The notes: a model not told the origin generated them from the sequence alone. A stretch of 64,000 bases of DNA from Pseudomonas sp. Leaf58 (GCF_003627215.1 NZ_CP032677.1:310001-374000); one strand, 5' to 3'. Numbered from the stretch's first letter, positions 14,652-24,112 are shown. Numbers and translations are program-made.

Positions 14652-15971
14652 CTACTCGGTCCTCTTGGCACTGCGAAGGCGCGTGACGTTCTCGCCCGTT
14701 TGCTTGGCAAACTCATGCGGCGTCACATGGTCCTCGCGGTTCGCCTCCAGAAACCTGCTCCACCAGGTCATGATCATCCGGCGCTCTTCGAGGAACTCGG
14801 CCTTGTGGGTGTAGGCGGCGCGCACGTTGTTGCGTTCCTTGTGGCTCATCTGCCGTTCGATAGCCGTCTCCGACCACAGCCCGGACTCGACCAGCGCACT
14901 GCACGCCATGGCTCGGAACCCGTGGCCGCAGATATCCACTTTGGTGTCATAGCCCATCGTCCTTAGCGCGGCATTCACCGTGTTCTCAGACATCGGTTTC
15001 CACGGTTTGGCATCCCCCGCGAACACCAGCTCGAACTTGCCGGTGATCGTGTGGATCTGCTCAAGCAAAGCGACTGCTTGTGGCGATAAGGGTACAACGT
15101 GAATGTCTCCGGCCATTTTCGTACCCCTTGTGGAAAACGGTACGCCTTCGAGCGCCGGGCGAGTGTCGGGGATCTCCCAGATTCCGCGCTTGAGGTCGAA
15201 CTCGTTCCAACGGGCAAAACGCAGTTCACTGGAGCGTACGAATACATGCAGCGACAGCATCACCGTGAGGCGCGTGAGCGGGCGACCTCTGTAGTCCTCA
15301 ATGCATGCCAATAGTTCTGGCAGTCGCGATAAGGGTAGTGCGGGACGGTGAGTTACTCGTGGTGTCTTGATCGAGCCATCGAGGTCGTGAGCCGGGTTCG
15401 CCGTGATCAGTCGCAGCCGTTTGGCTTCACGCATGATGCTTTGCAGGTAGTTCTTGATCCTGAGCGCCACGTCGATGGTGCCGCGCTTCGTCACGGCTTC
15501 CAGTGGCTGCATGAGGTCGTGGGTGTCCAGCTCAACGATTGCCCTGGCTCCAAGCAAAGGGAATACGTGAGTCTTCAATCGGCTGAGCACAGTCTTGGCG
15601 TGGCCGGGCGCCCACTTCGGCACCATGCTCGCATACCAGTCAAGCGCAACGCTTTCGAAGGTGCGGCCGTTGATCACGGCTTGGGTCTTGGTTTGTTGCT
15701 TGTACTGGATGGGATCTATGCCGTTGGCGAGCTGCTGCTTGATCTCGAAGCGCTTGCGGCGTGCGTCGCCAAGCCCAACCACCGGGTAACTGCCGAGGGC
15801 AGTCAGGCCCTCGCGGCCATCCGGCTTCACGTACCTGAGCCGCCAGCCTTTGCGGCCGTTGGGTTGCACAAGCAGGTAAAGACCGTCGCCGTCGAAGAGC
15901 TTGTACTCGCGCTCTCTGGGCTTTGCCGTGCGACAGGCGGTGTCGGTAAGCGGGGCAGTGGTGCGGGCCAT
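14652..15971 (-). CDS. P4-type tyrosine integrase of a tRNA-targeting genomic island
   Basis: A 439-residue protein with the Arm-binding N-terminus typical of P4-type integrases (MARTTAPLTDTACRTAKPRE, KLFDGDGLYLLVQPNGRKGW, then GLGDARRKRFEIKQQLANGIDP), a SAM-like core (about 100-200) and the catalytic box: Arg in VRSSELRFARW, HGFRAMACSAL, and the Tyr in MSHKERNNVRAAYTH. Its start codon lies 163 bp from tRNA-Thr(UGU), and it reads away from the tRNA, the standard arrangement for an island inserted at a tRNA 3' end. It looks intact. It would recombine the tRNA 3' end with the similar fragment at 6561-6583. Confidence 0.93.
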   Translation of the reverse strand: MARTTAPLTDTACRTAKPREREYKLFDGDGLYLLVQPNGRKGWRLRYVKPDGREGLTALGSYPVVGLGDARRKRFEIKQQLANGIDPIQYKQQTKTQAVINGRTFESVALDWYASMVPKWAPGHAKTVLSRLKTHVFPLLGARAIVELDTHDLMQPLEAVTKRGTIDVALRIKNYLQSIMREAKRLRLITANPAHDLDGSIKTPRVTHRPALPLSRLPELLACIEDYRGRPLTRLTVMLSLHVFVRSSELRFARWNEFDLKRGIWEIPDTRPALEGVPFSTRGTKMAGDIHVVPLSPQAVALLEQIHTITGKFELVFAGDAKPWKPMSENTVNAALRTMGYDTKVDICGHGFRAMACSALVESGLWSETAIERQMSHKERNNVRAAYTHKAEFLEERRMIMTWWSRFLEANREDHVTPHEFAKQTGENVTRLRSAKRTE

Positions 15972-16064
15972 AAGGGTAGTCTCCGATATCGAAACGGACC
16001 TCTATCCTTAAAACTACCCTTATTAGCGCTGGCTACCCTCGGAATCCGACGGAACGCCAAAACG

Positions 16065-16091
16065 AAAAAACCCGCCAGAAGGCGGGTTTTT
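16065..16091. terminator. Bidirectional terminator between integrase and tRNA-Thr
   Basis: AAAAAACCCGCC-agaa-GGCGGGTTTTT; T-tracts result on both strands. It ends the tRNA-Thr transcript on the minus strand. Confidence 0.85.
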
Positions 16092-16134
16092 CGGGGGTTC
16101 CAGAGATTTTGAAAGCTTTCTATGGAACCTTGAA

Positions 16135-16210
<76 letters not shown>

Positions 16211-16308
16211 AATGGGGCGTCATTATAACGATCGGTTGGCGCCTGTAAACCACTTCCTTGCAAATGTTTGAAAATGACCTAAGTCACCGACCTAAAAGAA
16301 GAATTTTC

Positions 16309-16557
16309 TTACCAGCCGCGGTGGATGGTGGTGACGTTTGGCTCGGTTTTGCCCGGGTTGAAAAACAGCTTGTCGTTGTCGCAGCCGCGCTTGCGGCAGG
16401 GGCTGTCGGCGCGTAGTGGCAGGCCGTTGTCGCCGCCCAGCTGCATGCCGGGGTGGTTCCAGCCCAGGTTGCTGGCCGGGTGGGGCGTGGTGCCGCCAGC
16501 GCAGCCGGTTAGGGCCAGGGCGAAGGTCAACAGGGCGAGGGGCTTGGCTCGGGTCAC
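16309..16557 (-). CDS. Small outer-membrane-type lipoprotein
   Basis: An 82-residue protein using a GTG start (VTRAKPLALLTFALALTGCAGG). The n-region, hydrophobic stretch and lipobox LTGC give a lipid-modified Cys at about residue 18. The mature part is about 65 residues, Gly/Pro/Asn-rich, with a Cys pair (CRKRGC). The frame stays open upstream to 16638 but that part does not look like a signal sequence. No function recognised. It is transcribed toward tRNA-Thr. Confidence 0.65.
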   Translation of the reverse strand: MTRAKPLALLTFALALTGCAGGTTPHPASNLGWNHPGMQLGGDNGLPLRADSPCRKRGCDNDKLFFNPGKTEPNVTTIHRGW

Positions 16558-16720
16558 GATGGTCGGGTCCGTTAGTCCAGTGTCGATCTGGCGCAACGCC
16601 AGAAGGTCGCGGGCTGGCGGGCAGGCGCGCGACGTCACTTTTTAATCATTTGGGGGGCGGATCATACACCGTTGGGTGGGGGGCTGCGGTGGGGGCTTTG
16701 GTTTTTTTGTTGTCAGTTGT

Positions 16721-16803
16721 GGCCTCTTCGCGGGCAAGCCCGCTCCTACACAATGGTGTGTGGCCGCTGGTGATGTAGGCGCGGGCTTGCCCGCGAAGAG
16801 GCT
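16721..16803. repeat. REP pair, inverted
   Basis: GGCCTCTTCGCGGGCAAGCC and CGCTCCTACA (16721-16750) face the complementary unit ending GCCCGCGAAGAGGC (about 16775-16802). This is the P. putida REP type found throughout the window. Confidence 0.85.
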
Positions 16804-16922
16804 ATCAGCTGTACGAAGATTCTGAACTAAGAGCTAAAAGCTTCAGGGTTTGGATGCTTCGGACCTATCCTACGCGCGCCGCCGAAGTATCGCTGTTGTC
16901 GGGGAAATGGCTCACGGATACC

Positions 16923-16957
16923 GTTCTCGGGTCGCTCTGGCGACCGGGTGTGAGAAC
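16923..16957 (+). promoter_or_regulatory. Hairpin in the leader of the DUF3077/DUF6124-like gene
   Basis: GTTCTC-g-GGTCGC-tctg-GCGACC-gggtgt-GAGAAC forms a two-helix stem about 165 bp before the start codon. The 318-bp gap upstream of the gene is otherwise featureless. It could be a leader RNA structure or a regulator site. Confidence 0.4.
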
Positions 16958-17121
16958 CCGATTTTGAACGTATCGGCTGCTTAATGGCGACCGTGCACGG
17001 GCAGACTCCGGTCTGGCCGAGCTTCCTATGTTCACTCGGTTTCTCACCTCGTGTACGGTTGCCGCCTTTGTTCCGTGAGAAAGAATGAACACGGCGACTC
17101 CTTTTGAACTAGGAGTTGAAC

Positions 17122-17412
17122 ATGAAAAAGATCGATTCTGATCCCAACAGCCCAAAGCCCATCACCACCGCAGGCGTGGAAACCTTCCTCGCCGCCGGTA
17201 ACCCCTCCCTCAACCTGCTCCGCGTCGAGCCCGGCGTCCCGGTCGATGCTGCCTATGAACATGTCTCGATTCTGATGGGCTACATCAAGCACCTGGTGCG
17301 TGAAGGCGATATGGAGGACGACCATAAATTCCTGGGCGCCGCCGATTACCTGTGCGACATGGCTAAGGCGCTGATGAACGATATCGAGATTGCCAAAAAC
17401 AAGGCGCATTGA
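17122..17412 (+). CDS. DUF3077/DUF6124-like small protein
   Basis: A 96-residue protein beginning MKKIDSDPNSPKPITTAGVE with the helical core VDAAYEHVSILMGYIKHLVREG and DYLCDMAKALMNDIEIAK. This resembles the small DUF3077/DUF6124 proteins that occur in many copies in Pseudomonas genomes; their function is unknown. The start was set at 17122 because AGGAG sits at 17111-17115, six bases upstream. It is monocistronic, with a structured leader. An acidic patch (EGDMEDDH) separates the two helices. Confidence 0.75.
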   Translation: MKKIDSDPNSPKPITTAGVETFLAAGNPSLNLLRVEPGVPVDAAYEHVSILMGYIKHLVREGDMEDDHKFLGAADYLCDMAKALMNDIEIAKNKAH

Positions 17413-17618
17413 CCGCCTAAAAGCCTCTTGTGCCAACCATAAGAAAAGTTTATGCACAAGTGGCATCGGCGACTTGCGCGAAAGGCATGCCGAATCGCTC
17501 CGCCGCTGGTCTTTGCGCAAATGCCTGTTTTTACTGGGCTTGACGCGCAAGCGGGAATAAGCCAAAGGCTTGAAATAGCGCTTGGATCCAACAGGTAATC
17601 ACAAGCTTGTTCACAGAC

Positions 17619-17627
17619 TTATCCACA
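17619..17627 (+). other. Isolated perfect DnaA box
   Basis: TTATCCACA in the gap between the DUF3077/DUF6124-like gene and the 3' end of the methyltransferase gene. A single box; significance uncertain. Confidence 0.4.
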
Positions 17628-17640
17628 GGTTGTGCTGCGG

Positions 17641-18846
17641 CTAACGGTCGCGCTCGGCAAGGATCAGCAGGTTGCGCGGGGTGACTGGGTAGTCGCAGAA
17701 CAGCCCTAGGTGCACGTCATAACCTTGCTCTTCGAGGAACAACGCGCGGTCGAGCACCAACCACAGCTCCAGCGGCCGACGGAACAGGTTGCGCACCCGC
17801 TCCAGGTTGCGTACCTCGGCCAGGCGCTGCCAGCCGGCGGCTTCCACGGCTGCCCAATCCGGGTGGCCGGTCAGCTGCAGTTGCTTGAGGTCGGCCAGGT
17901 GGCGGCAATATGCCTCGAAAGGCTTCTCCAGCCAGGCCACGGGCAGTGACGGTGTCGGCAGGTATTCGTCGGTCTGGCGCTGCTGGCGTTGCAGCAGGTC
18001 GAAGCCCAAGCGCCGGGCCATCGAGGTGTCGCGCTGGCGCCGCACGCGGGCGCCGGCGGTAACGGTTTCGCTCAGGGGGAGGCCCAGGTCGTCCAATGAC
18101 AGCTGCAGGCTGGAGGCTTGCGCGGCTGTGGACAACGCTTGGTACTGTGCCGCTGCAATGCGGTTGTAGCAGCAGGGCGCCACGGCCAATTGCCGGCAGC
18201 CTTGCTGGCTGGCCAGTTGCATCAGGCGTACATGCAGGTCGCCACAGGCATGCAGGGCCACCACGCTTGTGTCGGCAGCCAGGTGGCGGGCGCTGTCGTT
18301 GGCCATCACATCCTGATGCAGGTGCTGGGCTGGCAAGTGGTGGTGCGCGCTCAAGGCCTGGCCGGCGGCGACCAGTTCGGCATCGTATTCCAGGCAGGTC
18401 AGTTGCTGGCCGGGTTGTAGCAGGCGGCGGCCGAGGTGGCCTTTGCCGGAGCACCAGTCCAGCCAATGATGCGGCTGCTCGCGGAACGCCAAGTGGCTGG
18501 CGAAGGCTTCGATCTGCTGCCATTTACGGCCGGGGACGGCGACGTCGAGGCGGTGGGCGGCAGGTGGCAGGTCGGTTGTCGGCAGGGTGCCGAGGGCGCA
18601 CAGCTGTTGGGCTTGCAGGGCCAGTTGCGGGAACGGCGCGGGCAAGGGCTGGGTGGCGCTTTCGGTTTCGGCGTCTGCCAGGGAGCATTGGCGCAGCGAA
18701 GTGGCAAGCTCCGGGTGGGTGGTTTCCCAGGGCAGCTGCAGCGTAGTGAAGGGGCGGGGTTTCCACAGTGGCTGGTGCTCGATCAGGAACTGGTCGAGGG
18801 CTTGGAAGCGGGTGCTTAGCGGGTGGCTGTGGAGGTGATTGGGCAT
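17641..18846 (-). CDS. SAM-dependent methyltransferase (Methyltransf_32 type)
   Basis: A 401-residue protein whose central part has the SAM-binding motif DWCSGKGHLGRRLL, then LEYDAEL, VVALHACGDLHVRL and APCCYNR. The GKGH, HACGDL and PCCY blocks are characteristic of the METTL25/GSTCD-like methyltransferases of PF13679. The N-terminal 130 residues are Gln/Pro/Ala-rich and poorly defined; the C-terminal 120 residues end in a region (LWLVLDRALFLEEQGYDV) that looks like a conserved helical cap. It is a single-gene unit bounded by REP repeats. The substrate is unknown; RNA or protein methylation is possible. Confidence 0.8.
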   Translation of the reverse strand: MPNHLHSHPLSTRFQALDQFLIEHQPLWKPRPFTTLQLPWETTHPELATSLRQCSLADAETESATQPLPAPFPQLALQAQQLCALGTLPTTDLPPAAHRLDVAVPGRKWQQIEAFASHLAFREQPHHWLDWCSGKGHLGRRLLQPGQQLTCLEYDAELVAAGQALSAHHHLPAQHLHQDVMANDSARHLAADTSVVALHACGDLHVRLMQLASQQGCRQLAVAPCCYNRIAAAQYQALSTAAQASSLQLSLDDLGLPLSETVTAGARVRRQRDTSMARRLGFDLLQRQQRQTDEYLPTPSLPVAWLEKPFEAYCRHLADLKQLQLTGHPDWAAVEAAGWQRLAEVRNLERVRNLFRRPLELWLVLDRALFLEEQGYDVHLGLFCDYPVTPRNLLILAERDR

Positions 18847-18868
18847 GGGGCTGTGTGTTGGGGGTGAG

Positions 18869-18949
18869 GGCCTCTTCGCGGGCGAAGCCCGCTCCTACAC
18901 GGTCCTGGATCGGCCTGTTGTAGGGGCGGGCTTGCATGCGAACAAGGCT
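18869..18949. repeat. REP pair, second unit degraded
   Basis: GGCCTCTTCGCGGGCGAAGC and CCGCTCCTACA (18869-18899), and a decayed inverted unit at about 18918-18949. Confidence 0.75.
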
Positions 18950-18957
18950 AGACGGTT

Positions 18958-19647
18958 TCAGCGGCCTTGGCTGGCATCCACGCGCAACCAGCGCTCCAGC
19001 AGCTTGAAGCCCTGTACCAGCAAGAACGAGATCACCAGGTAGAACACCCCGGCCGCAAAGAAGATCTCCACCGGCAGGTAGGTGCGGGCAATGATGGTAC
19101 GGGCCATGCCGGTGAGTTCCAGCAGGGTCACGGTACTGGCCAGGGCACTGGCCTTGAGCATCAGGATCACTTCGTTGCTGTAGGCCGGCAGGCCGATGCG
19201 CGCGGCGCGCGGCAGCATGATGTAGAACAGCGCCTTGCCCCGCGACATGCCCAGCGCCCGTGCCGCCTCGACTTCACCTTTGGGGATCGCCTGCAGCGCG
19301 CCACGCAGGATTTCGGCGATGTAGGCGGCGGTGTGCAGGGTCATGGTCAGCACCGTGCACCAGAACGGATCGCGCAGGTACGGCCACAGCGAACTCGAAC
19401 GCACGGCATCGAACTGCGCCAGGCCGTAATACACCAGAAACAGCTGCACGAGCAGCGGCGTGCCGCGGAAGAAGAAGATGTAGCTGAACGGCACGGCGCG
19501 CACGTACCAGTGGCGCGAGGAGCGGGCGATGCCCAGCGGGATGGCCAGGATCAACCCGGCAATCACGGCGATGGCCACCAACTCCAGGGTCAGGGTCGCG
19601 CCCTGGGCCAGGCGTGGCAGCCATTTGATGATGACTTCCCAATTCAT
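18958..19647 (-). CDS. hisM: Basic amino acid ABC transporter permease (HisM type)
   Basis: A 229-residue membrane protein with five predicted helices. The EAA loop EVEAARALGMSRGKALFYIMLPRA contacts the ATPase. The start MNWEV at 19647 overlaps the hisQ stop by one base (TAATG), marking a coupled permease pair; an upstream extension is out-of-frame material from hisQ. It forms the inner-membrane channel with the 19647-20339 product. The family imports histidine, lysine, arginine or ornithine; which is favoured here cannot be read. It is last in the operon. Confidence 0.9.
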   Translation of the reverse strand: MNWEVIIKWLPRLAQGATLTLELVAIAVIAGLILAIPLGIARSSRHWYVRAVPFSYIFFFRGTPLLVQLFLVYYGLAQFDAVRSSSLWPYLRDPFWCTVLTMTLHTAAYIAEILRGALQAIPKGEVEAARALGMSRGKALFYIMLPRAARIGLPAYSNEVILMLKASALASTVTLLELTGMARTIIARTYLPVEIFFAAGVFYLVISFLLVQGFKLLERWLRVDASQGR

Positions 19648-20339
19648 TATTCGGCCCTCGCAAAGCCGCGAGCGGCGCGTTTTTCCATGAAGTGCATGCC
19701 GGTCATGGCAATGATGGTCAAGCTCAGGTAAATGCAGGCCGCGACCATGTAGAAGGTGAACGGCTCTTTGGTCACGGTCACGCCAATTTGCGCATGACGC
19801 ATGATTTCTTCCAGGCCGATCACCGACACCAAGGCGGTGTCCTTCATCAGGATCATGAACAGGTTGCCCAGGCCCGGCAGGGCCATGCGCCACATCTGCG
19901 GCAGGATGATCCGCGACAGGATCCGGCCCTTGGACAGGCCCAGCGCCATGCCCGCTTCACGGTGGCCTTTGGGGATTGCCAGGATGGCGCCACGGAACAC
20001 TTCAGTGGCATAGGCGCCAAAGCACAAGCCCAGGGCGATCACCCCCGCAGCGAAGGCGCTGAGCTCCAGGCCCGGCAGGTTCAGGGCGTCGCCCAGGCTG
20101 CTCATCAGCCCGACCGTGCCGAAATAAATAAGCAGTACCCACAGCAGTTCGGGCACGCCGCGAACCAGGGTCGAGTAGAAGCCGCCAAGCCATTGCAGTG
20201 GCTTGATCGAGGAGGTCTTGGCCAGGGCGCCGAGCAGGCCCAGCACCAGCCCCAGCAGCAAGGCGCAAAGCGCCAGTTTTACGGTCATCAGGGTGCCAGC
20301 CACCAGGGCCGGACCGAATCCGTGCAGGTCAATATTCAT
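19647..20339 (-). CDS. hisQ: Basic amino acid ABC transporter permease (HisQ type)
   Basis: A 230-residue inner-membrane permease. The N-terminal MNIDLHGFGPALVAGTLMTVKLALCALLLG is the usual first helix, and the coupling loop GHREAGMALGLSKGRILSRIILPQ is intact. It is paired with HisM and lies third in the operon after the ATPase and binding protein, 55 bp from the latter. It differs enough from its partner to form the usual heterodimer. Confidence 0.9.
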   Translation of the reverse strand: MNIDLHGFGPALVAGTLMTVKLALCALLLGLVLGLLGALAKTSSIKPLQWLGGFYSTLVRGVPELLWVLLIYFGTVGLMSSLGDALNLPGLELSAFAAGVIALGLCFGAYATEVFRGAILAIPKGHREAGMALGLSKGRILSRIILPQMWRMALPGLGNLFMILMKDTALVSVIGLEEIMRHAQIGVTVTKEPFTFYMVAACIYLSLTIIAMTGMHFMEKRAARGFARAE

Positions 20340-20394
20340 GGGTAGGCGCGTTCTAGGGACTGGCGCGCCACCAGGGCGCGCCGGTCAGGGCGGA

Positions 20395-21150
20395 TCATTC
20401 GATGCTGAACGGGAAGTACTTGTCGTTGATTTTCTTGTACGTACCGTCGGCTTTGATTTCTGCCAGGGCTTTGTTCAGGTCGTCGCGCAGCTTGTTGTCA
20501 CCTTTGCGCACGGCGATGCCGATTTTGTCGCTGTCGACAACCGGCTCACCCTTGAACTCGAAGTTCATGCCGTCTTTGCTCTTCAGCCACTCGTACTGCA
20601 CGTATTTGTCGGCCAGGATGCCGTCGATGCGCCCGGACACCAGGTCGAGGTAGGCGTTTTCCTGGGTGTCGTAGAGCTTGATGTTGATCTTGTCGCCGTA
20701 GGTGTCTTCCAGCCAGGTGCCGGCCAGAGTGGCGCGCTGGGTGCCGATGGTCTTGCCTTTGAGGTAAGCCTCGTCAGTCTTGAAGTCGACGTTTTTCGGC
20801 GCGATGAACTGCAGCTTGTTGGAGTAGTACGGCTCGGTGAAGTCCACCGCCTGCTTGCGCTCGTCGGTGATCGACAGCGACGACACCAGGAAGTCGAACT
20901 TCTTGGCGTTCAGGGCAGGGATGATGCCGTCCCAGTCGGAGGTGACGACCGAGCACTCGACTTTCATCTTGGCGCACAGGGCGTCGCCGATGTCTTTGTC
21001 GAAGCCAACCACGTTACCGCTGGCATCCTTGTTGTTGAACGGTGGGTAGGCGGCTTCGATGCCCATGCGCAGTTTTTCTGCGGCCATGGCGTTTGCCGAC
21101 ATCACCAGCGTGGCAGCAGCTGCCAGGAGGAACTTCTTGTAAGTGTGCAT
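20395..21150 (-). CDS. Periplasmic binding protein for basic amino acids (HisJ/ArgT type)
   Basis: A 251-residue protein with a 21-residue signal peptide (MHTYKKFLLAAAATLVMSANAMA, cleavage before AEKLRMG). The mature part has the ligand-binding pattern GIEAAYPPFN, DIGDALCAKMKVECSVVTSDWDGIIPAL and SLSITDERKQAVDFTEPYY seen in lysine/arginine/ornithine- and histidine-binding proteins. The start at 21150 follows GGAGCAATAC, a good ribosome-binding site. It lies between the ATPase and the permeases, and captures substrate for them in the periplasm. Confidence 0.92.
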   Translation of the reverse strand: MHTYKKFLLAAAATLVMSANAMAAEKLRMGIEAAYPPFNNKDASGNVVGFDKDIGDALCAKMKVECSVVTSDWDGIIPALNAKKFDFLVSSLSITDERKQAVDFTEPYYSNKLQFIAPKNVDFKTDEAYLKGKTIGTQRATLAGTWLEDTYGDKINIKLYDTQENAYLDLVSGRIDGILADKYVQYEWLKSKDGMNFEFKGEPVVDSDKIGIAVRKGDNKLRDDLNKALAEIKADGTYKKINDKYFPFSIE

Positions 21151-21161
21151 GTATTGCTCCG

Positions 21162-21935
21162 TTAGCGGTGGCTGGACATGAATTGCTTGCAACGCGCCGA
21201 GGTCGGGTTCTCGAAGACCTGCTGCGGCGATCCCTGCTCTTCGACCAGGCCTTGGTGCAGGAAGACCACTTCACTGGACACATGGCGGGCAAAGCTCATC
21301 TCGTGCGTCACCAGCAGCATGGTACGGCCTTCTTCGGCCAATGCGCGGATAACGTTTAGCACTTCCTGGACCATTTCCGGGTCGAGCGCCGACGTTGGCT
21401 CGTCGAACAGAATGACCTTGGGCTTCATGGCCAGGGTACGGGCAATGGCGGCACGCTGTTGCTGGCCACCGGAAAGCTGGGCGGGGTAACTGTGGCGCTT
21501 GTCGTAGATGCCGACCTTGTTCAACAGCGCTTCGGCGGCTTCGATGGCCTCGGCCTTGCTTTGGCCGAGCACGCGGCGTGGCGCCTCGATGATGTTGTCG
21601 AGGATCGACATGTGCGGCCACAGGTTGAAGTTTTGGAAGACAAAGCCGATTTCGCTGCGCAGGCGGTTGATCTGGCGGTTGTCGGCGGCGATCAGGTCAC
21701 CGTTTTTGGCGGCCTTGAGCTTGAGTGCTTCGCCGGCGACCAGAATTTCGCCCTGGTGCGGGTTCTCGAGCAGGTTGATGCAGCGCAGCAGGGTGGACTT
21801 GCCGGAGCCGGAAGACCCCAGGATGGAGATCACGTCACCGTCGCGCGCGGTCAGCGAAATGCCCTTGAGAATTTCTTGCTCGCCGTAGCGTTTGTGCAAG
21901 TTGCGGATTTCCAGCGCGGGCGTGGCCTGAGCCAT
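21162..21935 (-). CDS. hisP: Amino acid ABC transporter ATP-binding protein (HisP type)
   Basis: A 257-residue ATPase: Walker [10 protein letters not shown] (40-48), Q-loop [12 protein letters not shown], signature LSGGQQQR, Walker [15 protein letters not shown] and switch His in LLVTHEM. It is the first gene of the four-gene operon hisP-binding protein-hisQ-hisM. The order with the ATPase first is common in Pseudomonas. It couples ATP hydrolysis to basic amino acid import. Confidence 0.93.
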   Translation of the reverse strand: MAQATPALEIRNLHKRYGEQEILKGISLTARDGDVISILGSSGSGKSTLLRCINLLENPHQGEILVAGEALKLKAAKNGDLIAADNRQINRLRSEIGFVFQNFNLWPHMSILDNIIEAPRRVLGQSKAEAIEAAEALLNKVGIYDKRHSYPAQLSGGQQQRAAIARTLAMKPKVILFDEPTSALDPEMVQEVLNVIRALAEEGRTMLLVTHEMSFARHVSSEVVFLHQGLVEEQGSPQQVFENPTSARCKQFMSSHR

Positions 21936-22576
21936 GTGCGGTCCTCATGTGTTCGGGTGCGTTCCCAGCTGTTGGCGGCCTTCCTGGCGTGCGCCAAGCT
22001 AGCATAGCGGCATTATGACGGCCAACAGGGTCGCCGGGGACTCGGGGTGCTGGTGGGGCAGTTTGTCGCATCGTTGCAGCGCAACGTCGCGCGGATGTCC
22101 GCGAAGGTGTCGCCCAGCACCAGAGCCTTGATGAAAAAAGGCGCGATGGTGCCAGCTTTGGCCGGCTCATGGAAGCGCTTTTAGACCATTCGCGGCGTAA
22201 ACCTGACCTTTAAGCCAAGCCATCCCGGTAGGCGCGGGGCTACCCGCCAAGGCATTCATGAGGTGGCAGGTTGTACCGCAAGGTTGCACTTTTTTGCATT
22301 GCGCTGGTGCACAGGTGTTACCGGGGAGCACCTTTGGGGCAATTGTAAGTGAGTATTTCAGTAATCCGATGATTTGGCGGCCTTTCGGTCAGTGCTTGGC
22401 CGAATGCCCTCCAAACCCCGCCGTTAAAGGCCTGCTGCTGTTTCTGACGAATGCATTCAGCACCTGGCGCGCTTATTGCCAGTAGGAAACCGCCGATTGC
22501 AGCGACGCCTAGGTCAACCCCTGGCGCGCTCTGTACCCGCAGTCGGAGTGGTCCACTCCTTACAAAGGTAGTTTTA
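21936..22576. other. Divergent promoter region, hisP and GABA-type permease
   Basis: 641 bp between oppositely reading genes, carrying both promoters. No terminator-like hairpin, gene or clear operator could be picked out. The permease ribosome-binding site is AAGG near 22564-22567. Confidence 0.4.
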
Positions 22577-23962
22577 ATGAGCGGTAACAATTCCAATGAC
22601 CTCGCTCAGGGGCTCAAACAACGGCATGTGACCATGCTGTCCATCGCTGGCGTCATCGGTGCCGGCCTGTTCGTTGGCTCCGGCCACGCCATTGCTGCTG
22701 CCGGCCCAGCCGTGCTGCTGGCTTATTTGGCCGCCGGTACGCTGGTGGTGCTGGTGATGCGCATGTTGGGTGAAATGGCGGTCGCCTCGCCTGACACCGG
22801 TTCGTTCTCTACGTATGCCGACCGCGCCATCGGGCGCTGGGCCGGTTTCACCATCGGCTGGCTGTACTGGTGGTTCTGGGTATTGGTGATTCCGCTGGAG
22901 GCCAACGCCGCCGCAGCCATCCTGCATGCCTGGTTCCCAGCGGTTGACCTGTGGGCCTTCTCCCTCATCATTACTCTGGCGCTGACCCTGACCAACCTGT
23001 GCAGTGTGAAGAACTACGGTGAGTTCGAGTTCTGGTTCGCCTTGCTCAAGGTGCTGGCCATCATCGGCTTCATTGCCGTGGGTTGTGCCGCCCTGTTCGG
23101 CTTTGTGCCGAGCAGCCAGGTGAGCGGTGCCAGCCACCTGTTCGATACCCAAGGCTTCATGCCGAACGGCCTGGGCGCAGTGCTGGCAGCCATGCTGACC
23201 ACCATGTTCTCGTTCATGGGTACTGAGATCGTGACCATCGCCGCTGCCGAGTCGAAGGACCCGGGCAAGCAGATCAGCCGTGCCACCAACTCGGTGATCT
23301 GGCGCATCTGCCTGTTCTACCTGGTGTCGATCTTCCTGGTCGTGGCCTTGGTGCCATGGAACGACCCGGCCCTGGCCGAAACCGGTTCCTACCAGACCGT
23401 GCTCAGCCGCATCGGCGTGCCGAATGCCAAGTTGATCGTCGACATCGTCGTGCTGGTCGCCGTGACCAGCTGCTTGAACTCGGCGCTGTACACCTCTTCG
23501 CGCATGCTGTTCTCGCTGAGCAAGCGTGGTGACGCCCCGGCCATCGCCCAGCGCACCACCAAGGCGGCGACCCCGCACGTGGCAGTACTGCTGTCTACCG
23601 CAGCGGCGTTCCTGTGTGTGTTCGCCAACTTCGTGGCCCCGGCCCAGGTGTTTGAGTTCCTGCTGGCCAGCTCCGGTGCCATTGCGCTGCTGGTGTACCT
23701 GGTGATTGCCGTGTCGCAGCTGCGCATGCGTACCCAGCGTGAGGCCCGTGGCGAGAAGATCACCTTCAAGATGTGGCTGTTCCCGGGCCTGACCTGGGCG
23801 ACCATTGCCTTCATCGTTGCGATTTTGGTGGTAATGGCGCTGCGTGAAGACCACCGTGTCGAAATCATCGCGACCGCATTGCTGAGCATTGGTGTGGTGG
23901 CAGCTGGCTTGCTGGTGCACCGTAAGCGTGAAGCTGCTGGGCGGGTGGCGCTGGATAACTGA
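22577..23962 (+). CDS. gabP: Amino acid permease, GABA permease family
   Basis: A 461-residue APC-superfamily transporter with about 12 membrane helices. The helix-1 signature SIAGVIGAGLFVGSGHAI, the amphipathic loop RMLGEMAVASPDTGSFSTYA and GTEIVTIAAAESKDP are typical of GabP/AAT proteins. Such carriers import 4-aminobutyrate or related amino acids with protons. The start was set at 22577 (MSGNNSND), since upstream residues lack a membrane-protein N-terminus. It is a single-gene unit, with a strong terminator after it. Other APC substrates (for example aromatic amino acids) are possible. Confidence 0.85.
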   Translation: MSGNNSNDLAQGLKQRHVTMLSIAGVIGAGLFVGSGHAIAAAGPAVLLAYLAAGTLVVLVMRMLGEMAVASPDTGSFSTYADRAIGRWAGFTIGWLYWWFWVLVIPLEANAAAAILHAWFPAVDLWAFSLIITLALTLTNLCSVKNYGEFEFWFALLKVLAIIGFIAVGCAALFGFVPSSQVSGASHLFDTQGFMPNGLGAVLAAMLTTMFSFMGTEIVTIAAAESKDPGKQISRATNSVIWRICLFYLVSIFLVVALVPWNDPALAETGSYQTVLSRIGVPNAKLIVDIVVLVAVTSCLNSALYTSSRMLFSLSKRGDAPAIAQRTTKAATPHVAVLLSTAAAFLCVFANFVAPAQVFEFLLASSGAIALLVYLVIAVSQLRMRTQREARGEKITFKMWLFPGLTWATIAFIVAILVVMALREDHRVEIIATALLSIGVVAAGLLVHRKREAAGRVALDN

Positions 23963-23982
23963 TCCGCGCTGGCTGCAATGAG

Positions 23983-24016
23983 AAGGCCGCGCCCTGTGAG
24001 GGGCGCGGCCTTTTTT
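23983..24016 (+). terminator. Intrinsic terminator of the permease gene
   Basis: AAGGCCGCGCCC-tgtga-GGGGCGCGGCC followed by TTTTTT. Confidence 0.9.
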
Positions 24017-24028
24017 GTTGCCTGTTCT

Positions 24029-24112
24029 GGCCTCTTCGCGGGCAAGCCCGCTTCTACAAGGGGCATCGCACGCCCGAATACCAACGTGGGCGTTGCTTGC
24101 CCGCGAGAGGGC
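24029..24112. repeat. REP pair, partly degraded
   Basis: GGCCTCTTCGCGGGCAAGCC and CGCTTCTACA (24029-24058) face a decayed unit GCTTGCCCGCGAGAGGGC (24095-24112). Confidence 0.75.

Noticed and set aside
22451..22576. 42-codon N-terminal extension of the GABA-type permease
   Set aside because: The extension has no membrane-protein character; the ATG at 22577 gives the normal N-terminus of the family.
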